Assembly (NCBI RefSeq): GCF_000224335.1
Contig: NZ_AFXZ01000051.1
Location: 1-61,999 of the forward strand
Direction: 5' to 3'
Length of the DNA: 61,999 nt
Source of the DNA: Bizionia argentinensis JUB59
Lineage (GTDB): Bacteria; Bacteroidota; Bacteroidia; Flavobacteriales; Flavobacteriaceae
Below the pieces are notes generated by a model, which saw only the letters and a program-made list of their open reading frames with translations, searched no databases and was not told the DNA's origin. Both the position numbers and the translations under genes were made by a program. This document shows, piece after piece, positions 52,251 through 61,774 of this stretch (position 1 is the stretch's first letter; every line of letters begins with the position of its first letter).

Positions 52251-54491
52251 ATTAAAATCACAATTTCAAATTTTGTAAAAAACAACGTCAAGGATTTATT
52301 AGAGTTCTTAAAAAGCACAAGCTTTTCTAAAGCTGTTTTAATTGGTGTAGCTATTACTGTGCCTATTGTTTTTGGTTTGATTACTGATTATTTTGAAATA
52401 GGCATTGCTTTAGGTTTTGGTGCATTTTGGGCTTCACCAAGTGATGTAAATGGTAATTTGAAGCACAAACAAATCGGAATCATTTTTTCTACTCTTTTAA
52501 TAGTTGTAATTAGTTTTATTGGTGGCTACTTTCATATATCAAATATATTTCTTTTTCCTTTATTAGGTGTTTTAACCTTTAGTATTGCTTTTATTTCTAT
52601 TTATGGATTTAGAGCTTCAATGGTTAGTTTTTCTGGGTTACTGGCTTTAGTATTGAGTTTTGCTAATATTTCTGAAACTTTAGAAATATATCAATACTCC
52701 CTATGGCTTGGTGTGGGTGGTTTGTGGTATTTAGGACTATCAACGCTATGGTTTTACCTAAACCCAAAAACCTATACCGAAGAAACGCTTAACGAAATTT
52801 TTATACTTACCGCAGATTTTTTAGATATTCGAAAAAAGCTTATTGGCGAACATCCAGATAGAGACGCCTTACAAACACAACTCATCAACTTAAAGATTGA
52901 GCTAACCGAACTGCACGACAGCTTTCGCGAGGTTTTAATTTCTTATCGCAAAAGTTCTGGTAAGTCCAGTTACCAAGGTAAACGCTTATTAGTATTTGTA
53001 GAGTTGGTAGAGCTTTTAGAAACTGCCATTGCAAATCCTGTAAACTATAATAAAATGGATGAACTTTTTAAAATTCATCCTGAGTTTGAGATTAATTTTC
53101 AAAAATTGATTTCTGAATTTTCATACCAATTACGAGCTATTGCAAACCAGATTAACAACTCGAAAAAATTTCCTGAAAACAATGTACTTAACGACTCTTT
53201 TAAACATCTTGAAAGGGATATTCTAAATTTAAGAGATGAAACTAAACCTGAAGGTTATGAACGTTATTTAATACTTCAGAACTTCTTGGATTACCAGAAA
53301 AAGCAATTTGAGAAGCTCAAAAGAATTAAAAGAATATTGGGTAATTATTTATTAACAACAGACGATATAATATCATCAAAAGACCTTAAGAATTTTATAA
53401 AAACCCAAGATTATAACCCAAAATTAATTCTTAGAAACCTGAGTTTTAAATCGACCATTTTTAGACATTCCTTACGTATGGCAATTACAGTTATGTTGGG
53501 TTATGGCATTGGTTTATATTTTAATTTACAAAATCCGTATTGGATTATACTAACCATAATTATAATTATGCGTCCAAGTTATGGACTTACAAAAACACGC
53601 TCAAAAGACCGTGTTATTGGAACATTAATTGGCGCAGTTTTGGCAACTAGTTTGGTGTTTTTTATAAGTAACACTTATGTCTTTGGTGCTTTAGGTGTGT
53701 TATCTTTAGTGATTGCGTTTTCTATGGTTCAGAAAAACCACAAAGCGTCCTCAACATTTGTAACCTTAAGTATTATTCTTATTTATGCCATTACAGAGCC
53801 TGATATTTCATCGGTTATTCAGTTTAGAATTATTGACACCGTAATTGGTGCACTGTTATCTTATGCAGCAATGCGTTGGTTATTGCCAGCTTGGTCGTTT
53901 ATGGAAATTGGCGATACCATTAAAGATGCTTTAAAGGCAAATACCGAATTTTATAAATCTATAAGCACTTATTATCAAGAAAAAGGTAAGGTCCCAACCA
54001 GTTTAAAAGTAAACCGAAAGGAAGCCTTTTTGCAACTATCTAACTTAAGTGCTGCTTTTCAGAGAATGGTTCAAGAACCAAAATCGAAGCAAAACCATAT
54101 AGACGATATTTATGAGCTTGTTGAAATTAATCATAGTTTTTTAGCATCCTTAGCATCGTTGAGTTCTTATATCCAAAGTCATAAAACGACGGAAGCTTCA
54201 GAGGAATTTAAAATGATTTCAGAAAAAATTCAAAACAATTTGGATGCCGTTTGTTCTCAATTAAAAACTATAGATTTTGAATCTAAAATAATAAATCCTA
54301 ATCCTTTAGCCATAAAAAACGAATCTAAACGCATTAAAGTTTCAATAGACCGTTTTACAAATGAAACTATTTTAAATACAGAAAACTTACGTAGTCATAA
54401 GGAAGCTCATTTAATTTGGGAACAGCTATATTGGTTGTTTTCTTTAAGTGAAAAAATGCTGAAATTAACACTAAAATTTAAGATGAATTAA
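52251..54491 (+). CDS. FUSC/YccS-family inner-membrane protein with probable non-ATG start
   Basis: A two-lobe FUSC protein. The N-terminal TM block (SKAVLIGVAITVPIVFGLI, GIALGFGAFWASPSDVNG), a long cytoplasmic helical section, then the second TM block (FRHSLRMAITVMLGYGIGLYF, RPSYGLTKTRSKDRVIGTLIGA) show the usual YccS order. The first usable GTG (52359) would cut through TM1. The frame is open back to 52251, where ATT-AAA-ATC-ACA-ATT follows a stop codon and a -7 box 15 bases away, giving (M)KITISNFVKNNVKDLLEFLK. Start by ATT is inferred. Expected role: export of aromatic or toxic compounds. Confidence 0.85.
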   Translation: MKITISNFVKNNVKDLLEFLKSTSFSKAVLIGVAITVPIVFGLITDYFEIGIALGFGAFWASPSDVNGNLKHKQIGIIFSTLLIVVISFIGGYFHISNIFLFPLLGVLTFSIAFISIYGFRASMVSFSGLLALVLSFANISETLEIYQYSLWLGVGGLWYLGLSTLWFYLNPKTYTEETLNEIFILTADFLDIRKKLIGEHPDRDALQTQLINLKIELTELHDSFREVLISYRKSSGKSSYQGKRLLVFVELVELLETAIANPVNYNKMDELFKIHPEFEINFQKLISEFSYQLRAIANQINNSKKFPENNVLNDSFKHLERDILNLRDETKPEGYERYLILQNFLDYQKKQFEKLKRIKRILGNYLLTTDDIISSKDLKNFIKTQDYNPKLILRNLSFKSTIFRHSLRMAITVMLGYGIGLYFNLQNPYWIILTIIIIMRPSYGLTKTRSKDRVIGTLIGAVLATSLVFFISNTYVFGALGVLSLVIAFSMVQKNHKASSTFVTLSIILIYAITEPDISSVIQFRIIDTVIGALLSYAAMRWLLPAWSFMEIGDTIKDALKANTEFYKSISTYYQEKGKVPTSLKVNRKEAFLQLSNLSAAFQRMVQEPKSKQNHIDDIYELVEINHSFLASLASLSSYIQSHKTTEASEEFKMISEKIQNNLDAVCSQLKTIDFESKIINPNPLAIKNESKRIKVSIDRFTNETILNTENLRSHKEAHLIWEQLYWLFSLSEKMLKLTLKFKMN

Positions 54492-54531
54492 ATTTTTAAA
54501 ATTCCGAAGCGTACTATCTAAACGCTATCAT

Positions 54532-55233
54532 TTACCATCCTAAAAAAACCATACCTATACCACATATTGCAATGGATAGTCCTGAAATTGGCACAACGTA
54601 TTTTTCCAACCATTCGGTTTTTATAAAGTTAAAACCATGGTATAAGAGTGATACTACAATTATCATAGTTGAAACTGTTGTTAATAAAAAAACACCTATC
54701 AATACTAACATATTAAACGTAGATTGTTCAACTGCTGGATAGGTTAGTAATGGAAATAGGACCTCGCAAGGACCAAGAAGAAAGATTAAAAATAGAATCC
54801 ACGGTGTTACTTTTCTTCGTTTGGAAACATAGGTCATTTGTTTATGGTCGTGCTCAAACACATAGACTGAACCATCATCGTACACATCAAAATGTTTGTG
54901 TCTTTTTTCTTTATAAACGCCATACATACCATATATAAAATACAAAACTCCAAAGATGAATATAGCCCAACTTGCAAGACCACCTCTCACTTCGTTTAAG
55001 CCATCAATTTTACTTAATGAAAATCCAATTGCTGCACCACCTAAAGCTAATAAAACAGAAGCCAATACGTGTGCAGAACCACAGATGGCTGTCCACATTA
55101 CAATTTTGGGTAATCTCCATCCTTTAGATTTTCCAATCGCTATAAAAGGAATATAATGGTCTGGACCCGAAACGGTGTGCAGTACACTGACTGAAATAGC
55201 CGTAATTAATAAGATGCTTAATTCTGTTTCCAT
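54532..55233 (-). CDS. UreH-like nickel/urease accessory transporter
   Basis: A 233-residue protein with six TM segments of the NiCoT/TauE-like class. SVLHTVSGPDHYIPFIAIGKSKGW carries the H-x4-DH signature used for nickel in related permeases, and LFLLGPCEVLFPLL is the second conserved segment. A charged, histidine-bearing loop (HKHFDVYDDG, FEHDHKQ) is between. It directly follows ureD (1-base gap) at the end of the urease operon and very probably imports nickel for the enzyme. Confidence 0.88.
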   Translation of the reverse strand: METELSILLITAISVSVLHTVSGPDHYIPFIAIGKSKGWRLPKIVMWTAICGSAHVLASVLLALGGAAIGFSLSKIDGLNEVRGGLASWAIFIFGVLYFIYGMYGVYKEKRHKHFDVYDDGSVYVFEHDHKQMTYVSKRRKVTPWILFLIFLLGPCEVLFPLLTYPAVEQSTFNMLVLIGVFLLTTVSTMIIVVSLLYHGFNFIKTEWLEKYVVPISGLSIAICGIGMVFLGW

Positions 55234-55234
55234 T

Positions 55235-56035
55235 TTAGTTTTTTCGACCTTGTAGGTTAATTAATAAATCTTCGTCTTTACGTATTTGGGTAAACAACTT
55301 GTAGAGTTGTTGCGCTTCGTTGCCTAAAACTCTGATTGAATAAGCATTCTCCATCATTTTAGATATTCCAAAACTGATGCCTTTTTCTTTTGAGAAAACT
55401 TCAGAAATCCGTTCCATTCGTTCTGTAATATCCGTTTCTGGTGCTATAAAAAACAAACTTCCTTGATGTGTATACTCTTCATATAAACCGAATTGTTTCA
55501 GGTTTATTTCTTCTGGAACGATATATAAATTGTCTTTAAAAATCATCACATCGTCTTGATATATCTCCGTAACAGTGTGGTGTTTTTTAAACTGAAACTC
55601 CTCTCCTTCTGCCATATATTTGCGTCCACAGGTTAGTATTTCTCCCCACAATAGCGTACTGCTACCTTTAATATGAATGGCGTTTTTTGCTTTGTACTTT
55701 GCACCTTTGTGAGGCACAGTAGGATGCGGAACGTGGCTGAAATAAGCGTCATCGCCAACGGAAATAGCCATATTTTGTTGTGTGCCTTTTTCAGAAACAA
55801 AAATGCGTTGGTAGGATTGGGTTTGTAAGTTTAAGGCAGACCCATCAATCACTTCAATAGTGATATCGTAAAAATCATTATTTAAAAGTCCAGGTGATGA
55901 TGACATTAGCATCATTTCTAACAGCTGATTTTTTTTATTTTCTCTTACTTCAACTAAATTAAATGGCGACGTAAAATAAACATCCTTTAATATCGTTTGC
56001 TCGCGTAACCCAGTTTTAAGACTGTATCTTTCCAT
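55235..56035 (-). CDS. ureD: Urease accessory protein UreD
   Basis: A 266-residue UreD: YFTSPFNLVEVRENKKNQLLEMMLMSSSPGLLNNDFYDI near the start, then YQRIFVSEKGTQQNMAISVG, FSHVPHPTVPHKGAKYKAKN and WGEILTCGRK, the usual UreD markers. It scaffolds nickel delivery with UreF and UreG. Its ATG overlaps the ureG stop (TAATG). Confidence 0.93.
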   Translation of the reverse strand: MERYSLKTGLREQTILKDVYFTSPFNLVEVRENKKNQLLEMMLMSSSPGLLNNDFYDITIEVIDGSALNLQTQSYQRIFVSEKGTQQNMAISVGDDAYFSHVPHPTVPHKGAKYKAKNAIHIKGSSTLLWGEILTCGRKYMAEGEEFQFKKHHTVTEIYQDDVMIFKDNLYIVPEEINLKQFGLYEEYTHQGSLFFIAPETDITERMERISEVFSKEKGISFGISKMMENAYSIRVLGNEAQQLYKLFTQIRKDEDLLINLQGRKN

Positions 56036-56676
56036 TATCTAAGCAATTGAGGTTCTTCTGTATTTTCTTCTACCAAAGCGTAACGTTTTATCCAGTTTAT
56101 AACACCATCTAAACCTTCATCTGTCATAAGATTTGTAAAAATAAAAGGTTGTCCGTTGCGCATTCTGCGAGCATCCTCTTCCATTGCGTCTAAACTGGCG
56201 TTTACATAAGGTGCCAAATCCATTTTATTTATAACTAATAAATCTGAACGTGTAATACCAGGACCACCTTTGCGAGGAATATCTGCGCCACCAGCAACAG
56301 AGATTACAAAAATGGTAACATCTGCAAGGTCTGGACTAAATGTGGCAGATAGGTTATCGCCACCACTTTCTATAAAAATAATTTCTATGTCTTTGTGTCT
56401 ATTTACCAATTCATCTACTGCTTCAAGATTCATACTTGCGTCTTCGCGTATGGCAGTATGAGGACATCCACCTGTTTCTACACCTATAATTCTATCTGCG
56501 GCTAAAGTTGAGTTCTTTTCCAGATATTTTGCATCTTCTTTTGTATAGATATCATTAGTAACCACACCAATTTTATAGTCCTTGGTTATTTTTTTAGTTA
56601 ACTTTTCTATTAAGGCTGTTTTTCCAGTCCCTACGGGTCCTGCAACGCCTATTTTTATGTATTTTCTTTCCTCCAT
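56035..56676 (-). CDS. ureG: Urease accessory GTPase UreG
   Basis: A 213-residue SIMIBI GTPase. P-loop [10 protein letters not shown] (14-23), the nickel-binding Cys-Pro-His (GGCPHTA), ESGGDNL, and NKMD guanine specificity are all visible. It transfers nickel during apo-urease activation. Translationally coupled to ureD; 125 bp separate it from ureF. Confidence 0.97.
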   Translation of the reverse strand: MEERKYIKIGVAGPVGTGKTALIEKLTKKITKDYKIGVVTNDIYTKEDAKYLEKNSTLAADRIIGVETGGCPHTAIREDASMNLEAVDELVNRHKDIEIIFIESGGDNLSATFSPDLADVTIFVISVAGGADIPRKGGPGITRSDLLVINKMDLAPYVNASLDAMEEDARRMRNGQPFIFTNLMTDEGLDGVINWIKRYALVEENTEEPQLLR

Positions 56677-56801
56677 TTTTGTTTTTAATGTGTTGATTCT
56701 ACTCGATAATCGAGATTAAAATGCTCCTAGGCTTGTCTCGAAATTATAAGGTTTCTTCTCCTACTATTGCCTCGGGACTTGACCAAAGGCAGTTTACTAA
56801 T

Positions 56802-57515
56802 TTAAGACATATACAATCTAGAGTATAGATGTTCGTGTTGCATGCACTTAATATCTAATGCGGTATTACAAACACCATACATATCCCTTTCTAATTTCAT
56901 TATTTCTAATGTTTGGTCTTCAATGAGCTGTTGTACATCATAGATGATTTGTTGACCATCGGTTTGACCAAGCGGAACCAATTTTACCGCATTAGTAACT
57001 ATAGAAACTGCAGCGTTATATAAAAATGCGCAAATGGCTTTTTCCTTATCTATTTTTAATAGTGCAGTGACGATTCCATAAATAATCGCATAGTGACCCA
57101 CCATTTTCTTTTCTGAAATGTTCTTGTTTATAGTATTTAGAAAAGGATGATTTAACAATTTGCCATAAATTTTTATGAGTCGCGTGCCTAATTTCTGGCT
57201 ACCATCCCGTATTTCAAAAGGGGCTTTTAATGCTTGCGTTTCTATATCTAATTTGAGTAGTGCTTCTATATTATTATCTAAAGTAAATTCATAAGCCAAC
57301 TTAACCGCTAACCCATCGTTGTAGGTATAATTATTTGTAATCATACTCGCTACAAAATCTTGGGTAGTTGCTACGTTTTTTACTAGGTTTTGTTGCACAT
57401 AAGTCTCTAAACCATTAGAGTGCGAAAACCCACCAATAGGAAGCGTAGGGTCTGTAATGTGTAGTATTTCTATAAGCGAACTTAACGTTGTATTTCCACT
57501 TGTTTTTTTGGTCAT
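56802..57515 (-). CDS. ureF: Urease accessory protein UreF
   Basis: A 237-residue all-helical UreF: HITDPTLPIGGFSHSNGLETYVQ at the N-terminus, GHYAIIYGIVTALL, VSIVTNAVKLVPLGQTDGQQI near the end. It is a GTPase-activating partner of UreG in nickel insertion. A strong hairpin lies in the 72-bp gap before it. Confidence 0.95.
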   Translation of the reverse strand: MTKKTSGNTTLSSLIEILHITDPTLPIGGFSHSNGLETYVQQNLVKNVATTQDFVASMITNNYTYNDGLAVKLAYEFTLDNNIEALLKLDIETQALKAPFEIRDGSQKLGTRLIKIYGKLLNHPFLNTINKNISEKKMVGHYAIIYGIVTALLKIDKEKAICAFLYNAAVSIVTNAVKLVPLGQTDGQQIIYDVQQLIEDQTLEIMKLERDMYGVCNTALDIKCMQHEHLYSRLYMS

Positions 57516-57533
57516 CTATGTTATTTTTAATTT

Positions 57534-57571
57534 GTACTGCTGCTCGAAAAATAAATCTCGAGCAGCAGTAC
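57534..57571 (-). other. Perfect 14-bp hairpin in the ureE-ureF gap
   Basis: gtactgctgctcga and its complement around a 10-base loop, lying 19 bases upstream of the ureF ATG. No T-run follows, so not a normal terminator; it may be an RNase site or stabiliser setting the level of catalytic versus accessory subunits. Confidence 0.75.
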
Positions 57572-57587
57572 ATTCTCTTAATTAATA

Positions 57588-58094
57588 CTATTCTTTAGTG
57601 GTTAATTCAAGAATTTTAGAAAAAAGTGATCCGCCAGTTCTCCCGTGCTGATGAGGCGCCACGTTTGCCTTTAACATATTTAGCAATTTGCAATGCGTTT
57701 TTGTTACCTCATAACCGGAAGCTACTAATAAACGCTCCAATGGTTTTTCATAAGGAATAAGCACATTATCGCCTTGAATAAATAGCGGTAAATGTTTGTT
57801 TCCTATTTCATAACAGACTGTTCCCATTTCGTAAATAGACCTTGGTGTGACTTGTATAGCATCACAAGGCAAGATATTTACGATTACTACTTTCTCATCA
57901 TCTTCATAAAGGATATCGCCTTCTTTAAGTCGCGTGCCTTCTTTTAAAAATTTGATAACTATTTCATTATTAGCTTCCGTTTTCTTCCGCATAATACGTT
58001 TTGTAGTCTCAAACCATTCCAGACTTAATACATCTTTATCTTTAATGGCTATGGAATAGGATTCTATATTACCAATTACTTCTTTACAAATCAT
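57588..58094 (-). CDS. ureE: Urease nickel chaperone UreE
   Basis: A 168-residue UreE. The N-terminal domain (SLEWFETTKRIMRKKT, LKEGDILYED) and C-terminal metal domain (CYEIGNKHLPLFIQGDNVLIPYE, with the conserved His) are visible. The C-terminus lacks the His-rich tail of Klebsiella UreE, leaving one PHQHG cluster. It sits 21 bp after ureC. Confidence 0.95.
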   Translation of the reverse strand: MICKEVIGNIESYSIAIKDKDVLSLEWFETTKRIMRKKTEANNEIVIKFLKEGTRLKEGDILYEDDEKVVIVNILPCDAIQVTPRSIYEMGTVCYEIGNKHLPLFIQGDNVLIPYEKPLERLLVASGYEVTKTHCKLLNMLKANVAPHQHGRTGGSLFSKILELTTKE

Positions 58095-58115
58095 AAATCC
58101 CGATGTTAATTATGA

Positions 58116-59843
58116 TTAAAATAAGAAATAGCGTTGTGCTAATGGAACAACCTCTAAAGGTTCATTAGTGATAACTTTTCCATCTACAGTTACTTCATAA
58201 TTTTCTGGATTGATTTCAATATTTGGTAAATCATCGTTATGAACCATATCTTTTTTACCAACGGTTCTACAACCTTTTACCGCTAATAGTTCTCTATTAA
58301 CCTCATATTTTTCTGCAATATTATTATCAATTCCTGCTTGCGAAACAAATGTAACTGCTGTTTTATTAACTGCTGAACCAAATGATCCAAACATTCTTCG
58401 CATTAAAACAGGTTGAGGCGTTGGAATAGCACCATTAGGATCTCCCATTTTGCTTGCTGCAATCATTCCACCTTTAATTATCATTTCTGGTTTTGCACCA
58501 AAAAAAGCTGGTTTCCATAAAACTAAATCAGCTATTTTACCAGATTCAACAGACCCTACATAGTTAGAAATACCATGTGCAATAGCAGGATTAATAGTAT
58601 ACTTGGCAATATATCGTTTTACTCTAAAGTTGTCTGCTTCAATTTTAGTATCACCTTCTAAGTAACCACGTTGCACCTTGTTTTTGTGAGCCGTTTGCCA
58701 CGTTCTTGTAATTACCTCGGCAACTCTTCCCATAGCTTGAGAATCTGAACTCATCATACTAATAGATCCCATATCGTGAAGAACATCCTCGGCAGCCATC
58801 GTTTCTTTTCTAATTCTTGAGTCTGCAAAAGCAACATCTTCAGGTATGGTCTTTTTTAAATGATGTGCAACCATAAGCATATCTAAATGTTCATCTACCG
58901 TGTTCACAGTAAAAGGTCTTGTTGGGTTTGTTGAACTAGGAAGCACATTAGGATGTGATGCTATTTTCATAATATCTGGCGCGTGACCACCACCTGCTCC
59001 TTCGGTATGAAACGTATGTATTGTTCTACCATTTATTGCATTTACTGTATCTTCTAAAAACCCTGCTTCATTCAAACTATCTGCGTGTAGAGCAACTTGT
59101 ATGTCATATTCTTCGGCAACTGTAAGGGAAGCATCAAGCGCAGCAGGGGTGGCTCCCCAATCTTCGTGTACCTTAAGACCAAGAGCTCCAGCTTCAATTT
59201 GTTCTTTCAAGGGTGATAATGTGCTACAGTTTCCTTTTCCAAAAAAACCAACGTTCATGGGAAAATCTTCTGTAGCTTGAATCATTTTTTCAATGTGCCA
59301 AGCACCAGAAGTAACTAAAGTAGCACTTGTACCATCGGCAGGCCCAGAGCCACCACCAATCATTGTAGTAATACCACTAAACAAGGCATGATCTACCTGT
59401 TGCGGGCTAATAAAATGAACATGTGTGTCTATACCACCAGCAGTAAGAATATGGCCAGCTCCAGAATGAACCTCTGTGGATGCACCAATAATCATATTTT
59501 CGGTAACACCATCCATCGTGTCAGGATTTCCAGCTTTGCCAATACCAACAATTTTACCATCTTTAATTCCTACATCTCCTTTAATAATTCCCCAATGGTC
59601 AATCACTACAACATTAATTATGACAAAATCCAGAACACCTTCATCTCTTGTTTTGGTCGAAGATTGTGCCATACCATCCCTCACGGTTTTACCACCTCCA
59701 AATGTGCTTTCTTCACCGTAATGGTCTTTGTTATAATCTTTTTCAATTTGAATAAACAGTTCTGTATCTCCTAAACGAATCTTATCGCCTTCAGTAGGAC
59801 CGTAAATATTAGCGTATTTTAATCTATCTACATTGAAGCTCAT
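58116..59843 (-). CDS. ureC: Urease alpha (catalytic) subunit UreC
   Basis: A 575-residue urease alpha. Ni ligands H141, H143, H253, H279, D367 and carbamylated lysine K224 ([11 protein letters not shown]) are intact, as is the general-acid His (HHL at 327-328). The mobile-flap cysteine common in bacteria (V-C-H-H-L) is alanine here: LMVAHHLK, residue 326. Overlaps ureB by four bases (ATGA). It hydrolyses urea to ammonia and carbamate. Length is normal. Confidence 0.98.
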   Translation of the reverse strand: MSFNVDRLKYANIYGPTEGDKIRLGDTELFIQIEKDYNKDHYGEESTFGGGKTVRDGMAQSSTKTRDEGVLDFVIINVVVIDHWGIIKGDVGIKDGKIVGIGKAGNPDTMDGVTENMIIGASTEVHSGAGHILTAGGIDTHVHFISPQQVDHALFSGITTMIGGGSGPADGTSATLVTSGAWHIEKMIQATEDFPMNVGFFGKGNCSTLSPLKEQIEAGALGLKVHEDWGATPAALDASLTVAEEYDIQVALHADSLNEAGFLEDTVNAINGRTIHTFHTEGAGGGHAPDIMKIASHPNVLPSSTNPTRPFTVNTVDEHLDMLMVAHHLKKTIPEDVAFADSRIRKETMAAEDVLHDMGSISMMSSDSQAMGRVAEVITRTWQTAHKNKVQRGYLEGDTKIEADNFRVKRYIAKYTINPAIAHGISNYVGSVESGKIADLVLWKPAFFGAKPEMIIKGGMIAASKMGDPNGAIPTPQPVLMRRMFGSFGSAVNKTAVTFVSQAGIDNNIAEKYEVNRELLAVKGCRTVGKKDMVHNDDLPNIEINPENYEVTVDGKVITNEPLEVVPLAQRYFLF

Positions 59844-60214
59844 GATTTTGTGTTTTTAAAATTTGCCGATTTCATTTTCTTCATCGCTTTCGTTAAGCTC
59901 TCTTTTGACGTTGTGTCTCCTTGAGTTAGGTTGCTGGAGCCATAAGATTTTCTACTTCCACCTAAGTCTATTAGCTGTACTTCGAAAGATTCGCCAGGTT
60001 CAAAACGCATGGCAGTTCCTGCTAAAATATCCAACCGTTTACCAAACGCTTTTTCACGATCGAAAGACATTTCTTTGTTGACTTCAAAAAAATGATAATG
60101 AGAACCAATCTGTACAGGTCTGTCTCCTGTATTTATCACTTTTAAAGTAATACTTTCATGTTGGGCGTTACAAATTATTTTTTCTTCTTTTAAAATATAT
60201 TCTCCTGGTATCAT
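59840..60214 (-). CDS. ureB: Urease beta subunit UreB
   Basis: A 124-residue beta subunit: [61 protein letters not shown] and [16 protein letters not shown] are the standard motifs. The C-terminal ~25 lysine-rich residues are an extension. Separate beta and gamma genes indicate the common bacterial ABC layout rather than a fused subunit. Confidence 0.97.
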   Translation of the reverse strand: MIPGEYILKEEKIICNAQHESITLKVINTGDRPVQIGSHYHFFEVNKEMSFDREKAFGKRLDILAGTAMRFEPGESFEVQLIDLGGSRKSYGSSNLTQGDTTSKESLTKAMKKMKSANFKNTKS

Positions 60215-60230
60215 ACTGCTCTAGATTTTA

Positions 60231-60533
60231 TTAACGAATAGGGTTATGTACGGTTACCAGTTTGGTTCCGTCTGGAAAAGTGGCTTCTATTTGTACATCA
60301 TGAATCATTTCTGGAACGCCTTCCATAACGTCTTCTCTAGTTAAAAAAGTGGCTCCAATTTGCATGCATTCTGCTACTTTTTTTCCGTCTCTTGCCAACT
60401 CGTGCAACCGCGAACTTATCAAAGCTATGCATTCTGGATGATTTAATTTTACACCTCTTGCTAATCGTTTTTCAGCGAGTTCTCCTGCTAAAAAAAGCAT
60501 CAGTTTTTCGGTTTCTCTTGAGGTTAATTTCAT
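60231..60533 (-). CDS. ureA: Urease gamma subunit UreA
   Basis: A 100-residue gamma subunit: [78 protein letters not shown]-type end. First gene of the urease operon; the promoter must lie in the 255-bp gap upstream, where TATCTTTA (minus strand, 60634-60641) is the best -7 candidate. Confidence 0.97.
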   Translation of the reverse strand: MKLTSRETEKLMLFLAGELAEKRLARGVKLNHPECIALISSRLHELARDGKKVAECMQIGATFLTREDVMEGVPEMIHDVQIEATFPDGTKLVTVHNPIR

Positions 60534-60788
60534 AACTTTATTTTAATAGTTTTAAAGGTTACAATGTCTCGTTAATTTCTTATTTGAAAGTTTTAGCACT
60601 CGTAATGCTTTTCTTTTAAAATGATTATATTCTTTAAAGATATCAAAATAAAAAATGAAATAGCATAAGGATTATTATGTATTACCATATTTATTTGACT
60701 GCCACAGAACTTTAATAAACCAATTGGCACGTTTAAAAACTGAAAGAAGAACAATTTTACATGTCCTGAAAAATTGTTGATTTAAACT
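60534..60788 (-). promoter_or_regulatory. Urease operon upstream region
   Basis: 255 non-coding AT-rich bases. Minus-strand TATCTTTA at 60634-60641 is a TAnnTTTG-like box ~100 bases before ureA. No regulon palindrome, hairpin or riboswitch-like fold is apparent. Confidence 0.35.
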
Positions 60789-61772
60789 TTATCCATTACT
60801 TTCTATTTCTGTTTTCACTCCTCGAATACGCTCCAATAATAAAGTATGTATGTCGTTTTGATAAGCCACAGCTACTAATACGATAACAATACCTGTAGCT
60901 TGAAGTATAGAAATTTTTTCGCCGCTTGTAAATGGCGCCACAAGTACAGTTATAATTGGGCTTAAAAGCAATAATCCTGCTACAATAGTCGGATCTAAAT
61001 TTACAGAACCTATCTGAACAAACACCCAAGCTAAAGAATGACCAATAATTGCCAAAGCAATCATCCACCACCAGTTAGCAATTGTAATCATATCTCCAGA
61101 TAATACTTCGGGATTCATTGGTAATTTACCATTTACTAAAATACCTTGAGTTACATTCCAACCATCAGGTGAAATAAATATCATTGTAAATGCTTGAGGA
61201 ATAAGTTGGGCTAAAAAAACCCACATCAAAGGTTGTATATAAACACCTGGATTTAAAGTACCCGATTTTCTACTTGTGTATAAATAAACTCCATAACAGA
61301 TACCAGAAAGCACACCTAATAATGTACCAACTAATGCAATAGGCTGACCCCAAATCATTGTTGGTCCTTCCGCTGGATCTCCATCAAAAATACCACCTGT
61401 TAATATGACACCAAAAATCATAATTGGAACTAAAACCCAAAAACTCTTTTTTGGTTTAAATTTATCAAAACTCATTGCTAATAATGGCATTACAATGATT
61501 TGTAAATTTAATAATACCGAAGATATACCAGTACCAACAAAAAATATAGCATAGTTCCAAGCTGTCATATCTATACCTAAAAACACACCTGCTAAAATCG
61601 CTAAAAGAACACCGTTTTTATTGAGCTTACCTTTCCTCTTTATTTCCCAAAAAGCAAAGGGCACTAACGTAATGAATGCTATTAAACACCATAAAAATGC
61701 ATTAGTAAAAGGCTCAAAATTTGCTTCTTTAACCATTATAGCCGAAAAAGCTAAGGCTAAAATCCCTATCAT
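60789..61772 (-). CDS. EamA/DMT-family transporter, N-terminus possibly truncated
   Basis: A 327-residue drug/metabolite transporter with ten hydrophobic segments in two EamA halves: LGIDMTAWNYAIFFVGTGISSVLLNLQ, and later NLDPTIVAGLLLLSPIITVLVAPF. The usual few residues before the first TM (IGILALAFSAIMVKE) are missing: the frame has a stop just upstream, and an insertion sequence end starts about there. So the IS may have replaced the native start and promoter. Substrate unknown. Confidence 0.85.
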   Translation of the reverse strand: MIGILALAFSAIMVKEANFEPFTNAFLWCLIAFITLVPFAFWEIKRKGKLNKNGVLLAILAGVFLGIDMTAWNYAIFFVGTGISSVLLNLQIIVMPLLAMSFDKFKPKKSFWVLVPIMIFGVILTGGIFDGDPAEGPTMIWGQPIALVGTLLGVLSGICYGVYLYTSRKSGTLNPGVYIQPLMWVFLAQLIPQAFTMIFISPDGWNVTQGILVNGKLPMNPEVLSGDMITIANWWWMIALAIIGHSLAWVFVQIGSVNLDPTIVAGLLLLSPIITVLVAPFTSGEKISILQATGIVIVLVAVAYQNDIHTLLLERIRGVKTEIESNG

Positions 61773-61774
61773 TA

